64,000 bases of DNA, from positions 25,496,001 through 25,560,000 of the forward strand of contig NC_133392.1 of the NCBI RefSeq assembly GCF_047511655.1, read 5' to 3'. The position numbers and the translations under genes are program-made. Source of the stretch: Castor canadensis (taxonomy: Eukaryota; Chordata; Mammalia; Rodentia; Castoridae). The notes beneath the pieces were generated by a model. It did not search any database. It worked only from the letters and a program-made list of their open reading frames with translations, and was not told the origin of the DNA. Below are positions 36,721-49,600 of the stretch, piece by piece (position 1 is the stretch's first letter; each line of letters opens with the position of its first letter).

Positions 36721-37499
36721 TCGCCATGATTCAAAGAGTAAGACAAAGGCATTTAACTAAGCACTGAGCAACAAATGTGTTGCACCTGGGTCAGGCACAA
36801 TGAGGGGAAGAAAAGTATAAGATAAAGGCTCTGTCCCCAAGGAACTGGTCTATTAGGAAGTAGTATAGAATAAGTCAGATCCATGAAGCAAAGAAAGTAA
36901 CTGAAAGTGAAGTTGTGTGACTGTGAAGCCTGCCTGAGGGGAATGAGAACAGGCAGATCTGCTTTGAGCTTAACAATTTTAGCTCCCTTCTCCCCAAAGG
37001 AAACCAAATTCATCTAATTGTTTGTTCTGTCTCCCAAATGCTTATATGTCATTCATCTGAGCCAGGGCTTGTTTAATTCCACCTACAGCATGGGGCCTAG
37101 CTTTTTGGCTGAAAATATCATTTGCCATCCCTCTGATGTTCCTCTATAGCCCTACAAAGAAATCAAAATAAAACTCAGCAACAAATTATCTCCCAGCAAG
37201 ATGAAACCACAAACTTTGGAGGTGTTCAGAGACATTTCTTAGCTCTATGGGGAAAAGGCAGATCAAAAAAGTGCAAAATGAGATTTGCAAGACAGAAGTA
37301 GGGATAAGGAGTTGGGAGGCATTTGGCCCCATCTGTTTCTGACCCACAGACCAGTGATATTTTTAGTTTCTCTTAGGGTAACTTTATTTCAAATAGAAAT
37401 AGAGAGCAAAGACCCACTTCCTCTTTCCTCTAACCATTCACTCTTGGCTATGTTCCCAACTGGCCCAGCTCCCACGATCTCACTGCTTCCCTACTCCTG

Positions 37500-37740
37500 G
37501 GAGTGTACTTAGGACCACAGTTCTGGGACAGTGGTTGGACCCCCAAGGATTGACAATGGCCTTTGAACTCTCCCCAAAGTCATGACTCACTTCCCCAGGG
37601 GCCTGGAGACTGCAGGCAGCCCCAAGATCTCCAGCACTGGAGACAATGAGTCAGCCCATGCATAATCCTGCTACCCCCAACCCAGGAATCAGGGCCAAGG
37701 CAGCCCACAGCAAACGCACAAAATAGACTCAGGGCCAGCT
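37500..37740. promoter_or_regulatory. Possible intergenic enhancer with two AP-1 sites
   Basis: TGACTCA at 37583-37589 and TGAGTCA at 37647-37653 lie 58 bases apart in repeat-free sequence. Motif evidence only. Confidence 0.2.
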
Positions 37741-38689
37741 CTCACAACATCTGATTAAGTACGATTCTTAAGAAACATTCTCTGCCATTGGTTTCCTTGT
37801 GGCAGTTTAAGATTTGGCCAGGCAGGAAGCTCTGCAAGCCCCAAGCATCCAGAACAAGACAACAGTCAAGCATCCAGGGTGTTCTGCTGAGAGTTAACGA
37901 CCCAGAGAGAATCAAGGAAGAGCAGGCCCCTTCCCTACCTCCATGTCCCTTCCCAATATGGAGGCCCACATGTGAGGGCCTGCCGACTAGGTATCAGATA
38001 TCTCCCAGTGAGGCTCAGGCTCTAGATACTTGTGAGCTCCTTACAGCTGGATTCTTCCTTCCTGGCTACCCCAGTGGTGTTGAGACTGTTCCTCCAGTGC
38101 CTGCCATGTGTGAGTCTATCTGCCCGAGGCCCTTACCATGGGACATACAGGGTCTGTCCCCTTCCTTGGGGTCAGACATACACTAGTTGCTCAGGAAATG
38201 TTTATGGACCTCACTAGAAGGATCAGGGCACTGCCTCCAATTCGAGAGAATAGTGAGGGGGTCTCTTGCTTCCCGCTTCTGACCGCTCTGTCCTCTTAGA
38301 CCCTCTGAAGGAAGCCAGAGGACAGCCAGAGCCTACACCAGCAGTTGCCATAGACACAACAGAGCCAAAGCTGGGTACCTCTGCTGCTCCAGAGACACAG
38401 TCTTCTCTTCAGACGGTAAATGGGAAAATCACCAAGACAGCTGCCTCATCATGCACTCCTTGGACTGTCCCAGGTACAGCCATCCATCTGTCCATCCACC
38501 CATTCCATGGTGTATTCCTGCATTTGCTCATTTGCCAAACACATCAATGTTTCAAAACCAAGTCAAGAGGACATGATTCGTGTCTCGAATGCTTCCAGTC
38601 CTGGAGGAAGCAGAAGAGAAAGATCAGGAGGGCAGAGGGGAAGCAGTGCTGGCCACTGGGAGGCAGAGGATCACAGGTTCAAGGGAGTC

Positions 38690-38870
38690 AGCACAAACCT
38701 CAGCTCTGCGCATTACCGTCTATGTGACATCTTGGCAAGTTACACCACCATGAAGCTTCAGTTCATCCTTGAAACGAGAATAATTAGTCCTTACCTTGCA
38801 AGGTTGCTGAGTATAAGTAGTGTAGGAGAGGTCCCTCAAATACAGTAAGTGCTCAGTAAACAGGTTTATT
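38690..38870 (+). repeat. MIR SINE
   Basis: Full MIR pattern from CTATGTGACATCTTGGCAAG to ACAGTAAGTGCTCAGTAAAC. Confidence 0.8.
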
Positions 38871-39204
38871 ATTGTTCCCCACTCTACAACCTGAAGCCAG
38901 GTTTTAGATTCCACAGAACCTCCTCAGACAAGTCCTAGTGGCCCCTTCTCCTGGCTTCCAGGGTAAGAGGCTTAGCTGCCACTGCACCAAAGACATCACT
39001 GGGTCCCCTGTTCTTCAGCTCCCTGCTGCCTTCAGGCCATCTGGGACCGAATCTCAGCTGAAGCTCCAAAGAAGGCCTTTCTGTTTATCAAATGAATGCC
39101 CCGTGGCCATTTATTTTAGAATGACATTTTAAAATGCCTCCTGTCCTTACTGTTTACCTCAATGTTCATCCTGCTACCTCCCTCTTATGGCAGAAATGCA
39201 CAGA

Positions 39205-39233
39205 AACACACACACACAGGAGAGAGAGAGAGA
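39205..39233. repeat. (CA)n/(GA)n microsatellite
   Basis: Short CA run directly followed by a short GA run. Confidence 0.9.
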
Positions 39234-40344
39234 AATTTCCTTGCCCTGAGCATAACTGTCACTCCCCACTCATGTCCTGTGAGGCTAGGAGGGAGCTGCC
39301 CCTGTCATGGTTCCCTCAGGAGCATCACAGTCCCTGAGTTGGCCTCTGCCCTCTGCTGCTTTATCCTTCTGGGCTCCAGGACCAGTCTGGAAGTAGCGCT
39401 TTCCTGCTTCCTTCTGTGTTAGGGAGTTGACTCTTGGCTCCCTGCCAAGGGCCAAGTGAGCTGAGGACCCTTGTCCAAGGGAATTTGTGGTCATGGTGGG
39501 AGTAACAGCAGAGTATCCCACGGTTCTTGTCCACAGAACACATGTGTAAACATGCTGTCCATGAGCAGTGTGGTCCTAGGGCCCTTTTGGAGTGCATTCA
39601 GCTCCAAGCCTCCTGGTAACCTGTGCATTTCAGATCATTCACATTTTAATCCTCAGAAGGGGATGAGCTGCTGTTCCAAAAGGTGGCAAGGATTCTCCTA
39701 GGACCATCTGACACTTCCTTATAAAATCCAGCTTTAGCAAAGAGCCTCCCACTCTCAAAATCTGTGACCATCCTCCATATCTGTTCTGGCTCCTCATCTT
39801 CACCATCACCCAAGCGATGCCTAATCACCTGGTCTATCTTCAGCATGAATCCTCTAGGTCAGTTCAGCTCTGAGTAGTTTTTCATCCACTGACCCCACCC
39901 CCTGCTCTCCCACTTATCTAGAAATTCCTCTTGCCCATGCTATATTTTGCCACTGCTAAATCTCATTGCAGTGGCCCCTATATCTATGGTGATGGATCTG
40001 AATAAAGTCTTCCTTACTGTGCTTTGACAAGTACCATTGATTTATTTTTATTTAACACAGAGTAGAAGAGTAAAATTCTCATAAGTGCTTTATAATGTGG
40101 GAGATGATATTTTACCAAAAACAAAATTTCAGAATTTCAATATTAAACTAGGCTTGGGGTGAGAAAGGAGCATTCCAAGGGTTCAGACATCATTGAGATT
40201 TTTAATCTACATATCTGAAACAATCAGAAAACAGCTCCAAACCGTGAATGAAGCTGTGCTATTGAGGTCATTTAGTTCTCAAAATGATGGGAGAATGAGC
40301 AGAGTTCAGGTCTGATTAGGAGAAGCCTTGTCATCATAATAGGT

Positions 40345-40535
40345 TGCCTGCTACTTACTGAGCATGCGCCCAGCTGATACTAAAGCCTGCAGGATGGTCC
40401 CATCATTGTTCTTCAAGAACCCTACGGAATAGGTACTCAGCATTTCCATTTTATGGATAAGAAACTGAGGCTCAGAGGTAAAACAACTTGCCAAGGAACT
40501 CAGTGAAGGAAGAGCCAGGATTTAAATCCTGTGTA
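40345..40535 (-). repeat. MIR SINE
   Basis: Reversed MIR: CATTTTATGGATAAGAAACT, GAGGCTCAGAGGTAAAACAA and CCAGGATTTAAATCCTG. Confidence 0.8.
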
Positions 40536-40539
40536 TCTG

Positions 40540-43376
40540 ATCACTCAGCCTTCCTCTTCACTGCTTTGTTACTTCACTTCTCTTTCCATGAAGAGTTTTG
40601 TTTTGGGGGTTTTTTTGTTTGTTTTGCTTGGTTTGGTTTTGGTGGGGCTGGGATTTGATCTGCAAGTAGAAAAGCTAGTTGTCAAACAGGAGGCTGCCCT
40701 GAGGGAGAGGAGCAGGAATTGGAAACAGCACTTGCAAAGGTGTAAGAGTTCCAACAAGCTAGATGTGAGCAAGATGTTGAGGAAACCAATGTTTCCTCAG
40801 GAAAATGAGCAGTCGGTGGGTCTCTAGGTAGGCATAGCATTCCCTGTGCGTAGGAAGGATAAGAGGCTAGACAGTGAGAAGCCCCTTGGGCTGGATAGCT
40901 GCGTATTTGTGAAGACTCCAAATAACAAACCAAACCAGGCTGACAAAAGCTATCCCCCTCCATCTAAAAACCCAATAACCTTGACAAAGGACAAGTGGAT
41001 GGGGTGGGGGTGGGACCTGAATGTGAGAAATTCAAGGAAAAACCATTGCCACTCCAACAGCAAAGCTCTGAGGAAAAAATGTGAGATCCTCACAAAGGAA
41101 AGAGTATGCAGGACTGAGGAAATGCTCCAGTTTATGCCTTATCATTTAGATTAAATCCCCTCTCACATGGGCACTTCCATCGGCTGAAAACAGAGAATTT
41201 GAAAGCTACAAGGAATTTCAAGTAACATTCAGTGATCATCCCTGCCACCACCAGTCCCAGCCACACAGACCCTTCCATGCTCCAGTCCTGGTAAGATGTA
41301 ACTGTATTCAATCCAGATGGCTCAGAACCTCCAAGGAAGGGAACACTGCACATCCTCCTCTAATCCATTCTTACATTAAGATCGTCTGTACATGAGAGCT
41401 TTAAAATGCTGTGGTTTCAACCTACTCCTCTTTTTCCAGTCTGCAGGAGCTCTCACACCTTTAATCCTGAGGTTCAAAATGTTTTTTACACAATGTACAT
41501 CCATTGTTAAACATAGTTATCTCTCGGATATTAGATTGTAGACTTCCTGTTTTTCACATTTTTATATTTTTAGCCAACTATGTTATTATCTGTACTCCCA
41601 GCTCTCAATAAGAACTCTACATGGAGCATTATTTAGTTGTCTTTCCCTTTTTCTGCAGGTTGAATACTCCTAGTTTCAACCGAGGTTGACGATGACTCAG
41701 TTTCCTCTGTAGGTCAGGTGGGTGACATCAAGAAATGAGCTGGAGGAAGTTCAGAGCAGTGCAGGTGATCAGGACCCTGGCAATCTGCAGAGGACACACC
41801 TGCTCAGAAGGCACTCAAACCCTGCCATCTTTCCTCACGAGCACTTTTCTCCATCCTTTATTTCCTGGTTCTTCAGCTTTCTAAAGTACTATGTGGGCTC
41901 CTAAAAGAAAACACCTTCATTTCATGACTTGAAGACACGCCTACTCCTGGAGCATCAACAGAAATGTGGGTCCCATGATGAAGATGAGTTAGAAGGCAGG
42001 GTTTATACTTGCAAAGGCTCATCAGTCCCCTAAGTTCCAGGAGAGTGCATAAGGGATGACTCCCCTCTTCCCAGGCACAGATCCCAGGGAAACAGTCATT
42101 CACATACTTCACTCTGCATTAGCTTGGGTGCCATGGCAACAAGGTGCCACATCCAGAGCAGATGGTACTGTAGACTGTCTGTCACATGGCACCTCTTCTG
42201 ACAGGCCAGGCCACTTCACCATGCAGGCTTGCCTCTCTGTCCAGCTGGCATAGAGTAGCACCTGGTAACTATTGCTGCCCTGAGCCAGCAGATGGCAGGG
42301 TGGGCTGAGATGTAGGGGAAAAAGGCTGTTTTGAGCTGAGTTCAAGATGGGGAAGCCTACAGATCTTTAGGGTACACAGACAAGTCAACACAGCATCCAA
42401 ACTCCCAGCAAGGGTATGAGGCTGGGAAAAGAGTCAGTTGAGCAAGGCCAAAATAATCATAGGCTGGCCCTGAGAGACTGAGATAAGACAGCATTGCACA
42501 GTCTCGGTCCCCATCTGTAACATGGGCAATGGCTGCTCCCAGCCAAAGGCACCTTCCTGCACACTGACCTTCTTCAGCTCTTCATTGTTTTGTAGTCTTG
42601 GGTTTTATAGCACTGCCTGGTGGAGATGCCACTTGGGAGCCAAGCCTCGCATTCTCACTGTACGATAAGCACAAAAGCACCAAGTCTAATACCTGGACCA
42701 AGAGGTTGCAGAGATAAGCGGCTCAACTTTACCCCCACATGGCCCTGGGCTTGGTACCCAGCATGCAACCAGAGGCATATGTTGGGACAAATTGAAAGTG
42801 TGTGACGCAAATCCAGCAGTGACCTCTGACTGTAACTGGGTTGGGTTGTGTGTGTGTTTAAGGCAGGATGCTGGCTATAGAACATTTTGTGAGATATCCT
42901 GAGCCCTGACAGTACCAGAGAAATTCTGACGTACTTAGTCCAGGGTGATAAATGAGTGTTTCACTTCCTGCTTTGGAATTCTTTCCAGTCACAAGATCAT
43001 CGGTGTCTCCCAGGCCCATGGCCAAAGTTTTCATGAGAATGATACTCATGCCTGCCCACGTGGACAGCGGTGCTCCTTTCCCAAAAGAAGGGTATTTGAA
43101 CTTGGTGTGTTTCTTTTTCTTTACCCTCTTCTCAAGCTTTTCTGTCACCAGGGATTTTTTTTTTTTTGGAGGGTGCCTATCTGGAGTAGCAAACATAAAT
43201 CATAGATAGTCCCCTGAACTCCAGCATCAGCACCATCACCAATAATCTGGGGACCAAACCAGGCCAGAGACAAAGAAGGAAAGAGGTACCACCAGCTCTT
43301 AAGATGCATCTGGACATTAGTGCTGGGTACTTTCTAGAGAATCATTAGAAGATATGGGCTTAGAGGAATCAGACAG
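40540..43376. other. Intergenic stretch, nothing assigned
   Basis: Apparently unique sequence between the MIR and the GSTO2 3' end. No gene or clear repeat recognised. Confidence 0.45.
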
Positions 43377-43521
43377 TTTATTAACAGAATATATTTTATG
43401 TTTTCATTTTTATTTGGAACCTCAAAGAAAAGGAGCAGAAACAGATCGACTCCCAAGACCACCCTGACACAGAATCATTACATGTTGGGAATTTTGGATG
43501 GTGCAAGGGGTACCGTGAGGC
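43377..43521 (-). terminator. GSTO2: GSTO2 3' UTR and candidate polyadenylation signals
   Basis: Two minus-strand AATAAA hexamers lie downstream of the stop codon at 43414-43409 and 43382-43377, implying a short 3' UTR of about 130-160 bases. This is the only support; the cleavage site is not visible. Confidence 0.6.
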
Positions 43522-43681
43522 TCAGCAAACCAGCCCAAAATCAAAGGCATTAGGATTGTTCTGGAAGTAGAGATTCAAGAAGCCCAGGAAAACGTTCTTG
43601 TCTATGAGCAGAGCACTGACTGCGGGGTCCTGCTTCATGGCAGCTATCCAGACCCGTAGTGATGGGGTATGATTCACGCAG
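43522..43681 (-). CDS. GSTO2: GSTO2 terminal coding exon
   Basis: Encodes the end of Asp, then [20 protein letters not shown] through [16 protein letters not shown] and TGA at 43524-43522. The acceptor is tcctgtcttgcag. Valine before the last cysteine is an extra residue compared with the human GLC end. Confidence 0.96.
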
Positions 43682-46600
43682 CTGCAAGACAGGAAAGAGG
43701 CATCAGCACTTCCCAGGCTGAGGCATCAGGACAAGAGGACCTTTACTGCCTTTTAGGTTTTAAGAAACAGAAGATTGGCTTATTTGGGGAGTATACTTAA
43801 TTGTCTTGTTCTTAAGTGAGCATGATCATTTAGTGGAGAAAAATCTTATTTGGGGAACAGCTGCATATGTTTTTTCACTGTAAATATTACTATTGCTGCT
43901 AACAACACAGTGAAATACCCAGGACTGAGGCTCTGGGGGAATCAGGTGTCTGTACTTCATTGTTTACTGGAAAAGAGCAAACAATCTTGAGTTATTTGTG
44001 ATCTTACTTTAGGAGGGTTGAAAAACATAGAGACAAGTATTTTCCAAAACATTTTTTGAATGATCAAAAACATCATCAATATTGAAATAATGATGCTGGA
44101 TCAGAGAATTTAAGTCGAGGGCCTGCAGGGCAGCAAATGAGAGTGCAGGGCAAGTGGTGAGATTTCCTAATGGATCTAGGCTTAATACCTTATCTTAGGA
44201 AGAAATGTTCTTGTAACTTATAGGAGAGTTCAAATATCCAAGTATCTTATGTCTGATCTTATGTCCCCTCCTGAGACAGCAGGCTTTGAAGCACTATGGG
44301 AGGCTTTTGTCCACAGGATTTTATGCACAAAAATATAGGATAAGATGTGAGTCTGCAGTTAGTGGGAGAATACAAGTGCTTTTTGTCACTCAAGAGCAAT
44401 TTTGCAACCACATGGTCAAAGTCTTACTCTGCTATCCCATATACATCCAGTCGCTCAAACCAGGGCCAGAAGAGGTAATCGACCATGGATATACGATCTC
44501 CACCAAAGAATGTGGTGTTTTGATATTCAAGAATCTAGAAATATAAGCAGAACAACAGCAAGATAATTTATGTATCAGCTGGCATGTATTGAACTGACAA
44601 ATACCAGATTAATTCCAAAAGAGGGAGAACTAAGGCTTCGATTCCTCTTCCTATTTTTAGGAGACTGCGTCTTCCCTTTTCCTGAAGTTTCCTCTCCCTT
44701 CCTTAGGGTCACACTGCTGGTCACATCCTGTCCTTTCCTGCCCCTCTGCTCTTCAACACTGGAATGATAGTGTGGTTCATCTGACTGGAGAATGTGGAAG
44801 GACAGCCCAGGCAGAGGTAGTTCATCCTTCCTCAGCCTAGAACAGGCTCCACTGTGTGCTAAGCTCTTTGTGGATCTGCTTCACCTGCCTCAGGCCAGTG
44901 GTGCCTATTACCTAGGGCCATAGAAGTCTCAGCCTGATGCTGAAGGCCAGCATTAGGAACCTTATTTGCTGTAGTTGTCACTCCCATTCCCAGCATGCTC
45001 TATCTAGTATAAAGGGGATACTGTATGTCTTACAATTCTTCCTTATCCCTCAATCAGCTCAAAGCTAAGGCAGGAAAGACCAGTGCTCTTTAGTGCCTCC
45101 AGACATCCCAGCACTGTCTTTCTATCATGATTTCTTCTTTTATTTGAGTTCTGCAAACTTCACACTTGTTGGCCATCAACACTATCAGCTTTTTACACTA
45201 AAATAAAATTTCTCTTTCTGAAGTGGGACAAACTAACTCAGCTAGATGGACTATAAAGAAAACAGATACACTCACAACGGACAGCCAGTACCTAAAAAAT
45301 TTTAAAAAAACAAAAGTGTGCTTGGCAGAGGTTATTGTGAGTTACGTCTTCTCAAAAAGAAAAGTATGGTGCATTTACCTAGTTAGTCAAGCCAAGTATT
45401 CACTAGACCTGTATAACTCATTACCAACTCTTTACCAACTTGTTACCTGCTTTCCCTTTGCTGCAAATGTATATTTCTGGGCCCAGGTCAGTTGGGGGAG
45501 CTAAGTTAATCAGGTGTTTCCATTCTGAGATGCTGGAGATCTGGTGAGTGACAGAGGTATACTGAGGGTTAACCTGCAATTGGGTTCTTGGGTACAAATG
45601 GCACCAGTGAACACACACTAGACCTGCTCTCATGTTGAGGTATGATCTTGGCTTTATAGTCAAGAAGGAGAGTTCTGGATCCAGCAGACCTGGTACTACA
45701 CTGAGTTTTACTTCTGATTCAAATTGGAACCCAGGGAAACTTGTCTCCTCTTCCTCCAAGCCTTAATGTTCTCACATGCAAAATGCTGGTAATGTGAGTA
45801 CCCATTCTCAGAGGTTGACAGGAGTGACATGGTCGTGCATGAAAAATAGTCTGGTGCTATTCAGTCAATGTGGGTTCTCCTGATGAGTAAGATCCCTTAA
45901 GTCTACATCCACAGAAAGCAAATCTTTCCTGATGAAGGGTCAAGGAGCTCCTCTACCCACCAAACCTTTTCAGAGGGGAAAACAAGTCTTGTTGCCCTAA
46001 AGTCTAAGTCTTCATATTTCTCAGGGTGGTAGAGACAGGTTCTCCAATCATTGTCCTGAAAGTCTGGAAAAATGTTCAGGGCATTACTTTGTTCAAAAAA
46101 GCTAACAGAATGGTACTAAAACAACAAATTCTGAACAATGAAAACTCAACACAGTGGAACTTTCATAACTTGTATAACCAAGATCTGACTTGGAGAGGAA
46201 AGGAGCAAGTAATTCAGTTTTATAGGTTCTAATGGCTCTAAACTTCCTTTTTTTGCTGAGGAATAGATACCAATTATCCTTATTACTGTCTTTGAAATGT
46301 ACACCTGTCTTCAAATGTATACATGTAGCTTGTTGCTGGGCTTCATGATACAACTGAGAACCAAATCTAAACTGATGGGCTCCAGAACATCTGTGTAATT
46401 CTGCTGCTTTACAGAGCAGAAATGTTCTTGGAAAAGTCCTTGTCCAAGCAAATCAAATGTAGGTGGTAATGGAACCTATGGTGGGTCCTTTGGTAAAGTG
46501 ATGAGATAATTTTGCAAATGAACAACTGCTTAGTAATTGATGTTATTTAGCATATATTTTTAAAGCATTCCACTTACTCAAAGTAGGAGCCTGCTTTTAA

Positions 46601-49600
46601 GTATATAAGATCTTATAGACACTATTAATTTTTATACAAACACCCATGAAGTATAAATCTCATCTAGGTACTTGGCAGAGTAAAAATAAACTCTCACTAT
46701 GGATAAACCAGATCAACAACTCTTCAGCAGTTCCTCAAAATGCCCATACACATCTCTCAGGCTTTCTTAGAGCTCAGGGTGACTTGGGACCACTCACATC
46801 AAAACCACTGGGAGTTCTTGATGCTCCTACAGATGCTTGAGCCCTGCCCCAGACAGCATTTCTCCAATTTCATGCAGAACAAGTCTGAAAATCCATAGAG
46901 GAAAGCTATTTCCCCCAAACCTAGCACACAGTGCTGGCTGCTTTACAAATGCATTCAATGGTGCAGGAGAACACTTTGGCCAGGCCTCCAAGGAGGTTTA
47001 CTGTGGTCTTTAGTACCCTCAACAGGACAGCTCCCTTCTGTGAAAATCTGGTACCCTCCAGACATGTAAAATTATTTTCCTTTTAGTCATCACAATGTAG
47101 ACATGGTGCAAAAAAAGCATTTGATGATCTGAGTATTAGAAAAAAATCTATTTTAAAATGTTCTGTTTTCCAAGTCTCTGAAAAGGAAGACTATACATGT
47201 GATAAAGGGTAACTAGTGAGCAATGCCAATAAAGGAGGGACTGTTTTGGTATGATGAAGAGAAACTATTTCCATCCCTGAACCTGAAAGCCTGTCATCCA
47301 CCAGGGCCTCTCTGGCTCCCCCTGAGGGATAAAGAAAGTGGGCATTTTAAAGTCAGCCCTGGAGCTCAGAAGAGCGCAGGGCTCCCCCTGGTGGCCATCA
47401 GGGGGAGATGCGGTGGCTGTGGCCCCCTCCAAAAGGTGCCAGAGAAGGAAAAATAAATCTATCAGGCTTTTGAAAGAGAAGCCAGATCAAAAGAGAAGAG
47501 AAACCTACAGTTCTTTAAACCAGGCATTCTAAAAATCTCCAGTCTAAGGTCTCGGACTCTTCTGTTCAGCCTCAATAATGGAGCTTCAAACCTTGGAGTG
47601 GCCGTCTGCCTTTCACCACCATCTTTTACTTTGTCGCCAAGAAATCCCCAGCGTCCAGTCCCAAAACACTGTGGTGGCTCCCAGTGGCACCACGGAACTT
47701 GATGGAGTGGGGAGACAGCATTTTTTCTTGTTGGAAATAATTCTTAAGAAGTAGTCAACTCCCATCCCAAAGAAAAACACACAAAGCCACCTGCTAGTAC
47801 AGGAGCAAACTATACAAGCCTTTAACTAGAAGCAGCAGCAAAGTACTATGGGGTGGAAATGTTTTGAGATCATAAAAGATAAGTAAAGATTCTCAAGATT
47901 CTAAATTTCAGGTTCCTGCTACCCCGAGACAACTGAGGCTGAGCTAAGGATGAGATGGACTGATTTCCGGTAAAACAAAAGCATTTTTCCTCTAATACAA
48001 AGTCTGCAGCAAGTTGTCTTATGCAGATGCAAAATACAACTTGTCAACAGTTGGGGATTAAAGGGACACTGAAAATCCTTTGCTGGCATTGTTTCATTCT
48101 TTTGTTAAAAAAATTCATTTGAATTTTTTCATAAGAAAGTAGGTCATGCCTGACCAGTCAAATGCCTGTAAAGCAATTAGTGGTTGATGTAAATATAAAT
48201 GATTATCAGTCTCTGAAGGAGAAGAGGGCTTCCTATGTGCAAAATAGTGGAATAAAGCACAATATTTTAAAATATTATACTTCTAAATTCACAAAAGAAA
48301 AGTTAGATTAAAAGTTAAAAGAAAACAGCCAGGCACCAGTGGTTTACACCTGTAATCCTGGCCACTCAGGAGGCACAGATCAGGAGGATCAAGATTCGGA
48401 GCCAGTCCAGGCAAATAGTTCATGAGAACCCCCCAACTCGAAAACACCCATCACAAAACAGGACTGGTGGAGTGGCTCAAGATGTAGGCCCTGAGTTCAA
48501 ACCCCAGTACTGAAAAAAAAAAAAGTTAAAAGAAAATAAAAATGTGATTTAAAAGCAGTCAAGTAGCTGCTTGGGAGGTAGAGATAGGAGGGTCATGGTT
48601 TGAAGCCAGCCTGGGCAAAAGTGGTGAAGGGCAAGTTCAAAGCCCTGAGTTTGAAACCCAGTACTGCCAAAAAAAAAAAAAAAAAAAGTCCAAATACCCT
48701 TATCTAGTGTGCTGAATAAGCAACTTCCTGGTTTATACAAGTGGCAAATCATGAAGCCACTAAAAAGTGATTTTTTTTCTATTTAAAAAAAAATAACATG
48801 TGTAGTAAATACACTCTCACTTTAAAAAAAAAAGTTCAAACACAGATTGAGGATGTTGCTAAGGGCTACAGTGCTTGCCTAACATGTTTGAGGCCCTGGG
48901 TTCAATCCCCAGCACTGCAAAAAAAAAAAAAGATCAAATCAAATCAAACACAGAAGACCCTCCCCTCCACCCCTGCCCTGGACCACTTCCCTTTCCCATC
49001 CCAGTTGTAGTAGGTACCCTTCTCAGTGTAGCCACTATCAAAAGTTTGATGTGTATCTCTCCATACAGTTTTCTAGGCATTTACTTACATGCATATGTAC
49101 CCACATGTATACAAGGCTTTGTTTTTCCTCTACTAAAATGGGATCACACTAGCTATATCACTGTTAATTAATTGAATATTTCTAGGCAGTGTTTTCATAT
49201 CAGTACTCAGAGGCCTACTACATTAATTTTTAACTCCTCCACAAATTTTACAAAATGAATATAATTTACTTAGCCATTCTCCATCTAATGGATATTAAGG
49301 TTTCTTATTTTCCACCACAAATAATGTTGGCCTAATAAACACCTTTGTACATATGAATAAGCACTTATAGAGTTAATAAGGAAAATCTTTGCATAATATG
49401 GTAACCAAGTTCTATGGAGAGCCTAACTTCAACTACATACAAAAATGCATACCAGAAAAGGAAAGAAAATAAGAACAACTACTAATTTTTAATTCAAGAA
49501 GAGTAAAAATAATTTAAATAATAAGAATAATGACTATTCTATTATTTACATGGTGGGAGAGAGTATAGCAGAAGGCTATTAAAAGAAATGTGCAAATATC

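Noticed and set aside
38266-38848. 153-aa and 142-aa overlapping plus-strand frames
   Set aside because: Two frames over the same bases, part MIR-derived, no domain, no splice context.
48325-48935. tRNA genes (A/B-box-like sequence)
   Set aside because: The boxes belong to ID-type SINEs with A tails; no cloverleaf tRNA gene was seen here or elsewhere.
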